A stretch of DNA of 64,000 nucleotides from an uncultured Phycisphaerales bacterium (GTDB lineage Bacteria > Planctomycetota > Phycisphaerae > Sedimentisphaerales > Anaerobacaceae): contig CALEZT010000215.1 of assembly GCA_937927975.1 (NCBI GenBank), positions 1-64,000 on the forward strand, in the 5' to 3' direction. The notes beneath the pieces are model-generated. The model made no database searches, was not told the DNA's origin, and saw only the letters and a program-made list of their open reading frames with translations. Shown here piece by piece: positions 8,059 to 17,700 of the stretch (its first letter is position 1; the number at the start of each line of letters is the position of its first letter). Made by a program: the position numbers and the translations under genes.

Positions 8059-9279
8059 ATGGTCGCAAGGACAGTCGCGAGGTACTCGTGGGTGTGGACG
8101 CTTTCGGTCCTGGCGTGCGCCGAGGCCGCGTCGCTGGATCTGAGTGGACTTTCGATCCAGCAGAGCGACAAGGAGAAGGCCCCTGCCGTAACCGTCGACA
8201 CGGACGACTGGGTCGTGTTCCGGCTCATCGACGAAGACGCCCGCCCGGTGGCGGGAGCCAGAGTGAGCCGAGATGTGGCGTTGGACGATCCTCGCCTTGC
8301 CGGCAGACAACTGGACTGGAGCAAGTCGGCCACATCAGACGCGAATGGGCTGGTCGCCATGCGGAGTGTGGACATCTTCGCCTGGTGGACGGACAAGACC
8401 ACCCCCTACATCCTGCACGAGGGACGGGGAATCGGTGCGGCTCCCGAGATAGCGCACAAATCCGTGAGCGGGAGACTCCTCATCGTCCTGAAGCCTGTCT
8501 GTCATGTCCACGGCACGCTCACCACGGAGAATGTGCCCGAATCCATTTCACTGACGTGGATGGGCACTGGACCTGCAAACCTGGAGACGATCCTCCAGTA
8601 CATGCTTGGCCTGAAGGAAACCGAGTATGAAGCACCGCAAGACCTGCTGCAACTGAAATTGCCCGGCGACTGGGTGCTTCGCACAAATGGCTCGCTGCAC
8701 GCCAAGTTCCTGGCCCTGGAGGGAATCCTCGCGGCGGAGTTGGGCCGCAAGATCCGATTTGAATACCACCCGTTGGAGAGAAACGTGATTGTCGCGACGG
8801 GCGTATCCCGTCTCCGCGTGCCCGCGGATAGCCCCGAGGGCGACCCCGTCCACCTGTACGCCACCGAAGGGAAGCCCGACGGTCGGGGGTCCCGCTGGTC
8901 CTCCGATCGGACCGATGTGCTTTTCCGGATGCTCAGCCATCGCACGAAGATGCCCGTCGTCGATCGGACCGACCACGAAGATCCAACCGACATCTCCTAT
9001 TTCTGCGAGCACCCGTCGATCTGGCTGAGGGACTCGCAAGACCCCCAGGAGAAACATCGTCGCCTGCAACTGCTCTTCGATCGTCTGGCGGAACAGACTC
9101 TGCTGCATCTTGAGATCCGCACCGAACCACTGCCCGCCTGGTGCATCTCAGAACAGAGCGACCGGGGGGCGGGGGGCAGCACCCCCAACGCACCAGGAAG
9201 CACGCAAAAACCGGATGAGCCCTTTTTGTTCAATCTCGCCGATTCCCGTAGCATCGCTGAAACGGGCAACGTACAATAG
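8059..9279 (+). CDS. Secreted protein of unknown function, remotely DUF3738-like
   Basis: 406 residues from ATG 8059, chosen because GGGAG precedes it and a signal peptide follows (RYSWVWTLSVLACAEAASL); an upstream in-frame ATG at 7987 gives no signal. Residues about 50-140 look like a carboxypeptidase-regulatory/Ig-like sandwich (WVVFRLIDEDARPVAGARV). The second half has the pattern LLQLKLPGDWVL, VVDRTDHEDPTD and LLFDRLAEQTLLHLEI, which recalls TIGR03435/DUF3738 proteins, often found beside or fused to M56 peptidases. A BlaI/M56 pair lies 2 kb downstream, which supports the idea but does not prove it. The C-terminal tail includes a short sequence also found in a fold-back repeat at 54.4 kb, so the end may have been altered by a repeat. 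Confidence 0.55.
   Translation: MVARTVARYSWVWTLSVLACAEAASLDLSGLSIQQSDKEKAPAVTVDTDDWVVFRLIDEDARPVAGARVSRDVALDDPRLAGRQLDWSKSATSDANGLVAMRSVDIFAWWTDKTTPYILHEGRGIGAAPEIAHKSVSGRLLIVLKPVCHVHGTLTTENVPESISLTWMGTGPANLETILQYMLGLKETEYEAPQDLLQLKLPGDWVLRTNGSLHAKFLALEGILAAELGRKIRFEYHPLERNVIVATGVSRLRVPADSPEGDPVHLYATEGKPDGRGSRWSSDRTDVLFRMLSHRTKMPVVDRTDHEDPTDISYFCEHPSIWLRDSQDPQEKHRRLQLLFDRLAEQTLLHLEIRTEPLPAWCISEQSDRGAGGSTPNAPGSTQKPDEPFLFNLADSRSIAETGNVQ
9207..9221. repeat. 15-bp match to the terminal repeat of the 54.4-kb fold-back element
   Basis: AAAACCGGATGAGCC occurs here and, identically, as the right end of the inverted repeat at 54356-54597. Here it lies inside the last codons of the secreted protein gene ending at 9279. 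Confidence 0.45.
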
Positions 9280-9423
9280 CAGACAGCCGGCCGAGGGGGG
9301 CCGGAGGTGGGTAAGGGATTCCGGACGCTCCGTAGCGACGGGAGCCCCGGACGGAGCCGCCGTCTCGCATGGCGTTCGGAGAACGCCGGCGGTTCCGGCA
9401 ACCGTCTATGGAAAGGAGAAGAC

Positions 9424-10932
9424 ATGAGAAACGGAGTTCACACCACATCCACGCGAACACACGTCGGTTTCATTCCTGTGGTTCGCCTCTTGCTGCTCGT
9501 TGGCCTTGCGTCCCTGGCGACCCTGGCTTGCACCGCCTTGGCCCAGCCGCAGGGGCCTGAGCAGCCGACGTCCGAGGCCCAAACGCAGGTCGAACCGCAA
9601 CAGATGCGACAGTGGCAGATGGAGGGCAGCCGGGACGTGCTGAGCCGCCTCCTCGAACAACTGCGTCAGAAGGCCGCACAAGCCGAGCAGAGTCTCCAGG
9701 AACAGGCGGACGAGTCGGACCGAGCTGCACAGATCCGCCGGGGCGAGTTGCTGGCTTTGCGCCAGCAGATCCGCAGCCTGGAACGCACCCTCCGCCAGTT
9801 CGATGAGAACCAGCCGAACGTCGAGCCTGCTGCAGAGTCCGCGCCGCCCGACGCGGAGCGTCAGCGTCTGCTCGGCAACATCCGCCGGATGCAGGCCCAA
9901 CTGGGCGACCTGAACAAGCAACTGGCACAGTTGCGCCAGCAGAGCGAGGGGCAGGCGGGTCAGACTCCGCGGGAGCCGCGAGGCGAGGAGCCTCCGCAGC
10001 AGATCGCCCAGGCGGGCGAACGAGCCCGCGACCTGGCGGAGCGGCTCAGGCAGTTCCAGCATCAAGCCGAGCAGACTCAGGACGCGCTCAATCGCATGGA
10101 AGACCGCGAGAGCCAGGAGGCCGGACAACTTCGCGAAAAGCTGGACAACACCCGTCGACAAATCGAGCAGACGCAGCAGGAGTTGAGGGGCCTCGAACGC
10201 GATGTCGCGGCATATGAACAGCAGAAACGAGAAGAAGCCCGCCGCAGGCGAGAGATCGTGGAGACGCACATCCGCGATCTGGAGAAGCGTCAACACGATC
10301 TGCAGCAGAGCCTGGAAGCTTCGGAGGAGGCGCTGCGCCGGGTACGGGAGCAAGGTCCGCCGCCGGCTCGGGAAGCAGAGGTGCGAGAGCGTATGAGACT
10401 GCGAGAGATGGAAGCCCGCGAGCGGGAATTGAGGGATAGAGAAAGAGAACGCGACGAGCGTTGGGATGCGATGCAGCAGAGCCTCCAGGCGATGCAGGGC
10501 CGGATCGCGGAGTCGCAGCACCAGATCCACGCTCTGCGCGAGGAACTCGACAGGCGGGCCGTGGAGCAGCGGGAACTGGCTCAACAGCGCAATGACCTCC
10601 TGCGTCAGCAGGAAGAGCTTCGAAATCACGCCCGCCGGATGGAGGAACAATTGAACGTGCTCCGCGAACGCGCCGGCAACCAGGCAGCGGAGCACGGTCG
10701 GGCCTTCGACGAACTGCGCAACGACTTGCAGCGGATGGGCCAGGTGCTCGGACGCGTCGAACGCGAGCGAGCGGACGTCCAGACCGATCTCAAGAACGAA
10801 GTCCAGAAGCTGCGACAACAGGTCTCCGAGTTGCGGAACGAATTGACCAGAACGCAGGGGATCGTGAACCTGATGCTCAACCAGTGCGACCGCAGCACCG
10901 TCGGCAGCGCCGGGCGCACCTGGGGCTGGTAG
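9424..10932 (+). CDS. Exported coiled-coil protein
   Basis: 502 residues from ATG 9424, with GGAG 6 nt upstream. A hydrophobic segment (VVRLLLLVGLASLATLACTALAQ) ends in a plausible signal peptidase site, so export to the periplasm is likely; a cysteine lies inside it but without a good lipobox. Nearly all the rest is one long Gln/Glu/Arg-rich coiled coil (heptads from about residue 60 to 490, with YD-free repeats such as LRQQIRSLERTLRQ). A short C-terminal segment with one cysteine follows (LMLNQCDRS). Such proteins act as scaffolds or tethers, but no specific family is recognised. It ends just before a strong terminator and the BlaI/M56 pair. Confidence 0.75.
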   Translation: MRNGVHTTSTRTHVGFIPVVRLLLLVGLASLATLACTALAQPQGPEQPTSEAQTQVEPQQMRQWQMEGSRDVLSRLLEQLRQKAAQAEQSLQEQADESDRAAQIRRGELLALRQQIRSLERTLRQFDENQPNVEPAAESAPPDAERQRLLGNIRRMQAQLGDLNKQLAQLRQQSEGQAGQTPREPRGEEPPQQIAQAGERARDLAERLRQFQHQAEQTQDALNRMEDRESQEAGQLREKLDNTRRQIEQTQQELRGLERDVAAYEQQKREEARRRREIVETHIRDLEKRQHDLQQSLEASEEALRRVREQGPPPAREAEVRERMRLREMEARERELRDRERERDERWDAMQQSLQAMQGRIAESQHQIHALREELDRRAVEQRELAQQRNDLLRQQEELRNHARRMEEQLNVLRERAGNQAAEHGRAFDELRNDLQRMGQVLGRVERERADVQTDLKNEVQKLRQQVSELRNELTRTQGIVNLMLNQCDRSTVGSAGRTWGW

Positions 10933-10973
10933 TCCTCGTTCCGCGCGTCGCGACTGCGAGAACCGTCGTTCCA

Positions 10974-11010
10974 GGGCCTTTCCAGCCGTCGGTTGGGAAG
11001 GCCCTTTCTC
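10974..11010 (+). terminator. Rho-independent terminator after the coiled-coil gene
   Basis: GGGCCTT at 10974-10980 pairs with AAGGCCC at 10998-11004 and is followed by TTTCTC. It insulates the coiled-coil gene from the blaI promoter. Confidence 0.75.
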
Positions 11011-11039
11011 CATCCCGCCAAAAGAAAATTCGCCGGCAT

Positions 11040-11083
11040 CTACGAATTTTTTCGTTGACTAGTTACGAATTCGTTCGTAGATT
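11040..11083 (+). promoter_or_regulatory. blaI promoter with two BlaI-type operator dyads
   Basis: The promoter is TTGACT (11055-11060), a 17-bp spacer, and TAGATT (11078-11083). Two 18-bp dyads share half-sites TACGAA-N4-TTCGT: O1 at 11040-11057 (CTACGAA/TTCGTTG) overlaps the -35, and O2 at 11063-11080 (TTACGAA/TTCGTAG) fills the spacer and reaches into the -10. Their centres are 23 bp apart, about two helical turns. This is the layout of an autoregulated BlaI/MecI operator. The region is also markedly AT-richer than its surroundings. Confidence 0.8.
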
Positions 11084-11127
11084 ACCGATAGAGTGGAAAA
11101 CGCGGCATCCGAATCAAGGAGACGACA

Positions 11128-11592
11128 ATGGCGCGAAGGAAAAGTCCCGGACCGACGGATCGGGAACTGGCGATTCTGGGCGTGCTCTGGGCCAAGGGTC
11201 CCAGCACGGTGCGCGAGGTCCATGAGGCCCTCGACCAGGACGCCCGGACCGGCTACACGACCACGCTCAAGCTGATGCAGATCATGGTCGAAAAGGGCCT
11301 GCTCGTGCGGGAGGACGACGGACGTCAACGTGTCGCGGGCATCCTGCCCGCGATTCGAGGGCGGGACGCCCTCGACACGAAGGACACCCCCGCCGCCACC
11401 CGCCGCGGCCACGTGTATCGACCTGCTCTATCCGAAGAACGCACGCAGAAGGCCCTCGTCCAGGACCTTCTCGACCGCGTCTTCGCCGGCTCGGCGGCCA
11501 AGCTCGTCATGCGGGCCCTCTCGGCCAGGAAGGTCCCGCCGAAAGAACTCAAACGTATCCGAGAGATGTTGGACCAAATCGAGGGAGAATGA
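11128..11592 (+). CDS. blaI: BlaI/MecI-family transcriptional repressor with an in-frame repeat insertion
   Basis: 154 residues, against about 125-130 usual for the family. The N-terminal winged helix is clear (PTDRELAILGVLWAKGPST, then GYTTTLKLMQIMVEKGLL) and the dimerisation half is normal (HVYRPALSEERTQKALVQDL, LVMRALSARKVPP). Between the wing (DGRQR) and HVYRPAL there is an extra segment of about 24 residues, encoded largely by a 51-bp double hairpin. AAGGAG lies upstream of the ATG. The stop overlaps the start of the M56 gene by ATGA, so the two are translationally coupled. In known pairs the M56 protein senses an envelope signal and causes cleavage of the repressor. What signal is sensed here is unknown. 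Confidence 0.9.
   Translation: MARRKSPGPTDRELAILGVLWAKGPSTVREVHEALDQDARTGYTTTLKLMQIMVEKGLLVREDDGRQRVAGILPAIRGRDALDTKDTPAATRRGHVYRPALSEERTQKALVQDLLDRVFAGSAAKLVMRALSARKVPPKELKRIREMLDQIEGE
11329..11379. repeat. Double-hairpin (REP-like) element inside blaI
   Basis: CGTGTC at 11329-11334 pairs with GACACG at 11374-11379. Between them lie two further perfect hairpins, GCGGGC/GCCCGC (11335-11351) and GAGGGC/GCCCTC (11357-11373), each with a 5-nt loop. The whole is a three-way cruciform of 51 bp, a multiple of three, so the blaI frame stays open. The design is that of REP/BIME elements. Confidence 0.75.
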
Positions 11593-14500
11593 ACATGCCA
11601 CTGCTGGAGAACCTGCTCTCACAAGGGACGATCGAGCGATTGGGATGGACCCTGGTGCATTTCCTGTGGCAGGCGATGGCTGTCGCCCTGCTGCTGGCTG
11701 TACTGTTGAGGCTCTTGCGGCGCGCCGGCGCGAGCGTTCGCTATGGTGCGGCGTACGGGGCCCTGGCCCTGATGCTGATCCTGCCGCTGGTCACGATGCA
11801 GTTTGTGGAAGTCACAGGGCCCGCAGCGGAGGCGGGCCCTCTGCCCGACATTCTGCATGCCGAAGCAGTCGAGCCGACGCCAGCGATCCTGCACACAGTC
11901 CGCGAATTGCCGCCGCTGGAGATGACGCCGCCATTGGAGACGGCCAGTGTCGCCGTACCGGTTCCTTTGCGGGAGAGAGTCGTCACAGCGGTCGAACCCG
12001 CCCTGCCGTACATCGTGTTCGGCTGGCTCGCGGGGGTCTTCGGCCTGTCCGCCTGGCACCTGGGCGGCTGGACCCAACTGCACCGGCTGAAACACCGCAT
12101 GGCTCGCGAGGCCGGCCGCGCGTTGTGCGCGACGCTCGACGAACTGGCGACGAAGCTGGGCGTCCGGCGGGCCGTGACGCTGCTGGAATCCGCTCTCGTC
12201 GAGGTCCCCACGGTGCTCGGCTGGTTGCGGCCGGTGATCCTGTTGCCGACCAGTGCCTTGACCGGCCTGAACCCCGACCAACTGCGGGCGATCCTCGCCC
12301 ACGAGCTGGCCCACATCCGCCGGCATGATTACCTCGCGAACATCGCCCAGACGGTGGTCGAGATCCTCGGCTTCTATCACCCGGCGGTCTGGTGGGTGTC
12401 GAGCCGCATCCGCATCGAGCGGGAGAACTGCTGCGACGATCTGGCGGTCCAGGTCTGCGGCAACTCGCTCCAGTACGCCAAGGCCCTGACCAGCATGGAG
12501 GAGATCCGCCACAGCCGGACCGATCTGGCCCTGGCCGCCAGCGGAGGCAGCCTGATGGCCCGCATCGCCCGACTGCTGGGCCGTCCCGTCGGGGACGACC
12601 GCCGCTTCGCCTGGCTCCCCGGCCTGATCGCCCTGCTCCTGGTCGTCGGCGTCGTGATCCCGGCCGCCCTTGTTCTAGGCGCGCCGGCTACTCCGCTCAC
12701 GACACACCATGCCGACTTGGTAACCTCTGATGGGAACGAGGCGCCCTCTCTCGCTTGGACGATCCTGCGTCGTCCGAATTGCCCGCCGCTGTTGCTGGGT
12801 CTGACGCAGCAATTCGCCAAGATGCTGGAGCCGTCGCGTCAGAATGATCCGGCGTGGCGAGACACTCGCGATAGCGGAACGCTGCGTCTGAAGGTCAACA
12901 TTGAGGGAACAGTCCAAGGCGAGGTGCTCATCGGCCTCTTTGCAGATCCCCGGTGGCTTGCTGAACCTGCGGCGATACGCCGTGTCGCCAGCTCCGGCGA
13001 CCACGTGCTGACCGGTCTGCCGGCCGGGCGGTACCAGATCGGTGCGATGGTCGGCAAGTCGCCGGTCGCCGCAATGCTCGGAGTCCAACGGCAGTGGCCC
13101 CAGGCCGTCGAAATCGGGGCGGGTCGAACGACGACCGCCGAGGTGCTTGTCTCGGAGGCGTTCCAGCAATGGGCATCAGGCTGGTACAACAACGGCGTTT
13201 CGAAAGACTACCTGGGAGACTGGAGCGATCTGGACCCGCGACATCTTCTTCAAGGCCGGCTCCTCGGGCCGGACGGCGATCCCATTCGCTTCGGCGAGAT
13301 CCAGATCCGCGAGTACAAGGACCCTGCGCGCAGACAAGGCGGCATCGCGGCCCCGAACGTCGGGACCAGCGAACAGGGACGCTACCAGTTCGATGGGATG
13401 ACCTGGCCGTACACGGTGGCCGCCACGTGGCGGGACCCGTTGCCTTCGATGTTCGGTTGCCGCTCCCAGGCTGTACGATTCAATCGCGTTCTGGAAGGTC
13501 CGCAGCAGGTGGACTTCCAGTTCAAGCCGTTCCCCACGGGCACAGCCAAGGTGGCCGGACGCGTGACGGACCAGAGTGGCGACCCCGTCGAAGGGTTCTT
13601 CCTCCGCGTCCTCACACCGCCCATGCGGCGAACGCGTTCAGACGACTCCCTGGACGGAAGCTACGAGACCAACGTGATGTACGAGGCGCCGTTCCTCTCC
13701 GAGGACGGCCGATTCGAATTGGCCGGACTGCCGGACGGACCCGCGCAGGTATATCCCATACCCTTCGAAATCCAAAGATATGACACGCAATGGGGCAAGG
13801 AGACGACACTGGAGACAGGCAAGGCGACCGTCATGGATTTTGAACTGGTTCGGCCGCAGGTCCGTCGCCTCTATGGGCGAGTGCTCTTCGAGGACGGGAC
13901 CCCGGCGGTCTCCCAGCCGGCCTCCTGGCCGGGAGCGACGGCCCTCATTCAGACGACCAGGAGGACTTTCCCCGTGAGGGGAGGCGTCTCGGCCAAGCTG
14001 GACGCCGATGGCTACTTCGCGATCGAGCTGCAAGACCGCGACTATGAACTGCTCGCCGGCGGCGAACATCAACTCTCCATCGGTCTGCCCGAGGAGGGCG
14101 AGGGACGGTGGCATTTGTCGGGCGAGTTCCCGTTCGACAAGCTGGCGGAGGATCGAGACCGCGCCGGCGTCGTGACGGTCAAACGTCTGACGCCGACGCC
14201 GAAGTTCCCCGGCGAATTGGGGCCGGGGACATCGCTGCCGCCCGGGTGGCGGCTGGACCGCAAGAACGCCAGCGCGAGATCGGTCGGGAAGGACGCGTAT
14301 TTCAACGCCAAGGTCATCGCATCGGACACGCAGAGGGGCTTGAAGCCCGGAGACCTGGAGTTCGTGATCTACGATCCCAACGGCAAAGAGGTCGAGACCT
14401 TCCGCTCGCAGTCCATGATGATTATGCCCAAGGCCCAGCAATACAGGCTGATCGCCCGACAGGTCAACGACGGGCGAGTCGTGCATGGACCGTTCCTCCT

Positions 14501-14645
14501 GGACATGACACAACCGGATTTCTACGAGTTGACGGTGGACCTCGCCACAAGCAACCAGACAGATTCGAAGAGCCAAGAACCCAATGCCCCGGCGACACAA
14601 CTGGGGGTTACCGCCCCGCAAGCCGGGCAATCGCGCCGACGATGA
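11589..14645 (+). CDS. BlaR1-type M56 metallopeptidase with large periplasmic carboxypeptidase-like region
   Basis: 1018 residues. The first 360 or so form the M56 core: TM segments LVHFLWQAMAVALLLAVLL, YGALALMLILPLV, LPYIVFGWLAGVFGLSAW and IALLLVVGVVIPAALVL. The zinc site is HELAH (residues 238-242), followed by the family segment VWWVSSRIRIERENCCDD. In known relatives this zinc protease sits on the cytosolic face and relieves BlaI repression. The remaining 650 residues lack a penicillin-binding sensor. Instead they show repeated Ig/carboxypeptidase-regulatory segments (GRLLGPDGDPIRFGEIQI, GRVTDQSGDPVEGFFLRV, GRVLFEDGTPAV). The sensed ligand is therefore probably not a beta-lactam. GGGAGA and the ATGA overlap show coupling to blaI. 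Confidence 0.88.
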   Translation: MNMPLLENLLSQGTIERLGWTLVHFLWQAMAVALLLAVLLRLLRRAGASVRYGAAYGALALMLILPLVTMQFVEVTGPAAEAGPLPDILHAEAVEPTPAILHTVRELPPLEMTPPLETASVAVPVPLRERVVTAVEPALPYIVFGWLAGVFGLSAWHLGGWTQLHRLKHRMAREAGRALCATLDELATKLGVRRAVTLLESALVEVPTVLGWLRPVILLPTSALTGLNPDQLRAILAHELAHIRRHDYLANIAQTVVEILGFYHPAVWWVSSRIRIERENCCDDLAVQVCGNSLQYAKALTSMEEIRHSRTDLALAASGGSLMARIARLLGRPVGDDRRFAWLPGLIALLLVVGVVIPAALVLGAPATPLTTHHADLVTSDGNEAPSLAWTILRRPNCPPLLLGLTQQFAKMLEPSRQNDPAWRDTRDSGTLRLKVNIEGTVQGEVLIGLFADPRWLAEPAAIRRVASSGDHVLTGLPAGRYQIGAMVGKSPVAAMLGVQRQWPQAVEIGAGRTTTAEVLVSEAFQQWASGWYNNGVSKDYLGDWSDLDPRHLLQGRLLGPDGDPIRFGEIQIREYKDPARRQGGIAAPNVGTSEQGRYQFDGMTWPYTVAATWRDPLPSMFGCRSQAVRFNRVLEGPQQVDFQFKPFPTGTAKVAGRVTDQSGDPVEGFFLRVLTPPMRRTRSDDSLDGSYETNVMYEAPFLSEDGRFELAGLPDGPAQVYPIPFEIQRYDTQWGKETTLETGKATVMDFELVRPQVRRLYGRVLFEDGTPAVSQPASWPGATALIQTTRRTFPVRGGVSAKLDADGYFAIELQDRDYELLAGGEHQLSIGLPEEGEGRWHLSGEFPFDKLAEDRDRAGVVTVKRLTPTPKFPGELGPGTSLPPGWRLDRKNASARSVGKDAYFNAKVIASDTQRGLKPGDLEFVIYDPNGKEVETFRSQSMMIMPKAQQYRLIARQVNDGRVVHGPFLLDMTQPDFYELTVDLATSNQTDSKSQEPNAPATQLGVTAPQAGQSRRR

Positions 14646-14703
14646 CGCAGGGCAAACCGCCTCCTCGGCGCGAATAGTAACACGCCGTCCAGGTTGCGCC
14701 TCC

Positions 14704-17700
14704 TCATGGCGCGATGCCGGGCGAGGGGGTGGCGACGGTCCAGTTGGTTGGGTCGTTGCCGCTGTGGGCGGCGTCGGTGTGGATTCGTCGGAGGGCCTTG
14801 CCTGTGCCGTCGGAACCTGCCGGCCAGGGCGACGCGTCGCTGTAGATCACTTCATCCACGATGAGCCAGGCCGTCCTGGCGGGATCGCCGGCGGTCAGCG
14901 ATCTCTCCAGGCCCAATCGCTCGCCGCGATTGGACAGGTTGCCCTGCCAGGGACCGAGGATCTGCACGCCGGGCGTGAGGCTCGCGGCGCTGTACGCCTT
15001 GACGAAACCCGCGAGGCGCGAGACCTCCACCGCAGGGTCGAAGCCGACGATCACGAGCCGTCCGCCGGCGGGGATCGAGGCCCCGGTCGGGAGATTGTAG
15101 TCCACCGCGCCGTCCAGACGCCACGTGACGTCGCCCGACAGAGCGACCGCCTGCGCGGTCGGATTGAACAGCTCGACGTATTCCTCGTTCGGATCGACCG
15201 GGTGGTACAGGATCTCGGAGATCATCACATCGGCGATCGGGCCGGCGTTCGCAGCGTCCCGCGATGGGGTCATCCGAAGCCAGTACGGCCCTCCGTCGGG
15301 GTAGCAGCGACCCAAGGTCACGTCCGGCTCCTGGGCCTTGAACGACACGGCGTCCACGATCCGGTCCTGCGCCGTGCCTGGCAGATACGACAGCACGACC
15401 TCCTCGCCGGCCCAGGACAGGCCGAATCCCGGGAAGTTGCCGAAGCTCCTGAATCCCTTGGCCGGGATCGAGCCGGCGGGAATCGCGTACTTCTCAGGCT
15501 CGGCCACATCGTCGCTGAGATACCAGCCTGCTAGATCGACTGATGAGGAGGTCGGGTTGTACAGCTCGATCCAGTCCCCATCGCCTTCGCCGTGGGCCAG
15601 AAACTCGTTGATGACGAGCGTCTGCGACGGAGCGGGGTCGTCCCGTCCGGGAGAGCCCTCGGGATAGGTGCTCGCCCGCCAGTTGCCAGGGTAGTTCAGC
15701 GTGCCCTGGGGCTCGCGGAGCACCGCGGATTCCAGGGGCACCAGGGAATAGCCCGCGCCGTCGGCGGCAACCGGCCAGCCGCGACCGTCGCCGTACTCGA
15801 ACTCCACGATCGTGCCGTTCCAGTAGTCCACGAGGGCGACCTCCTCGCCGGCGTTGGAGAGCCTGCCTTCGTACTGGCCTGCGATCAGGTGCGAGAGGGC
15901 GGTGCCATAACGGGATTCGAAAGCCGCCTTGTTCCTCACCACCAGGACGAAGCCGCCGGGCCCGAGCGTCGTAACGGCGCTGTCGGCAAAACCGAATGTG
16001 ACGCCGCTGGTGAACGAGACGCCGCGAAGGTCGAGGGTCTCGTCGCCTGTGTTCTTGAGTTCGATGAACTCGAATTCGTCTCCGTCGAGCGTGTCGCTGG
16101 GCAAGGGGTTGTACATCACTTCGGTGATCCGCAGATCCGACACGACGCCCTCGGCGATCGGCTGGCCTGTGGTGAACTGGACCGGAGCCGACCAGTGGCT
16201 CCAGCGGCCGCTGGTGTCCTTCATCCGACTGCGAACACGATAGGTCCGGCCCGGACGCAGCGCCGACGCCGGGATTCTCACGTCCTGCTGGAAAACGGTC
16301 AGATCGTCGCTCTCCCAGACCGACTGGATCTCGTACTTGCCTGGGGTCCTCTTGTACGGCGTGAGATTCATGATCGGCGTAGTGATGACACCGCCCTGCG
16401 AGACCTCCGCAGTCAGTCGAACGTCAATGAAGAAGTCCGAGCTGTTGCTGATGTTGGAGTTGAGGACCTGGACCGCGATCACGTTTCTGCCCTGGACCAG
16501 CCAAACCTTGGGGTCGCCAAGATCGTAGGCGCGGAAGGTCAAGTCCTCGATGGAGCTCATCGCAGTCGCGTTGTATGGCAGTTCCGCACCGACCACGTTG
16601 TCCTGGTAGGCGAGCTTGCCGTTGATCCAGACGTTCAGACCGTCGTCGTACTTGGTCTCCAAAGTCAGCCTGGTGAATGAAGTCAGACCCGTCACGTCAA
16701 ACGGGGTCCGCAGATACACCGTGGTGTAGGAGCCTCGCATGTCGGCCAAGTTGGTCACGATGAAGTTCTCCCCGTAGCCGATGGCGGTGCGTCCCGTGAG
16801 CCAGTTGGAGTCATCGAAGTTCAGCAGCCGCCAGGCGCCGGCGGTCGTCGAGGGCTCCGCGAGACCTTTGAAGTACTTCCAGGAGGCGCCCTCGGGCACC
16901 AGGACTGAGCCGGCGCTGGTGCTCGTGCCCCCGCCGGGGGTCGGAGCCGCCACGGAGCCCGCCGCGACCTCTGCGATGCGCCATTTCATCGCCGCGAAGG
17001 TCCCTGCGCCTTGCGGGTCGCTGAAATCGCTCGTGCGGAACGTCAGCGCGTTGGTAGGGAAGCCGTCGGGGCCCGTCGCGACGACGGTGGGCGTCTTGGG
17101 GGCCTGCGGGTCTTCCGAATAGGTGTTGAACGCGCGGTTGTTCGAGACCATGTAGTCCTTCATGATCTTGACCATGCCGCGGAAGTCCTTCGTGGTCGCT
17201 CGCTGGTAGAAACGGCCCTGTCCGGATTTGCTCCCGTTGACGTTGCCGGAGGTCATGATCGGGTTGTAGTCCCACATCGCGCGGTCGGCGCCGACGAAGG
17301 TCGGGCCGCCCGTCGGCGGATCGATGATGTTCGCCAGGTCGTCGAGCATCTGGTAGCCCTGGTCGCTGTTGTACAGCAGATCGAAGAACTCACGCTGGCG
17401 ATTGTTGTACTCGATCAGGAGGTTGGCGTTGACGTTGGAAAAGACGCCGTTGCGGGTGAAATCGTCCGCGCCGCCGCCGTACATGTTGTTGGCCCAGGTC
17501 AGGTCCAGGTCCCAGGGCAAAATGCTCCACTGGTTGGTGATCGGATCGTGGTAGAAGAACCAATTCTTGCCGCCCTCCATGTCGCCGTGGTGGATGCCCT
17601 CGACCACGCAGCGGAATCCGTAGTACGGAGGCAGATTGACGTTTTGCCGCCACCAGGGTTCCTGCGGGCGGGACCGGTAGGCGTTGACGAACGCCACGAG

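Noticed and set aside
5821..8310. 829-codon open frame on the minus strand opposite EF-G2
   Set aside because: It mirrors a strongly conserved EF-G2 gene; the composition (Asp/Val/Arg/His-rich) is that of the antisense strand of GC-rich DNA, and it has no recognisable domain.
8059..9279. Beta-lactamase linked to the blaI pair
   Set aside because: No SxxK, SDN or zinc-hydrolase motifs; the secreted protein is not a lactamase.
9406..11013. 535-codon Leu-rich minus-strand frame opposite the coiled-coil gene
   Set aside because: Gln-rich coiled coils give Leu-rich antisense; the plus-strand gene has a ribosome binding site, signal peptide and terminator.
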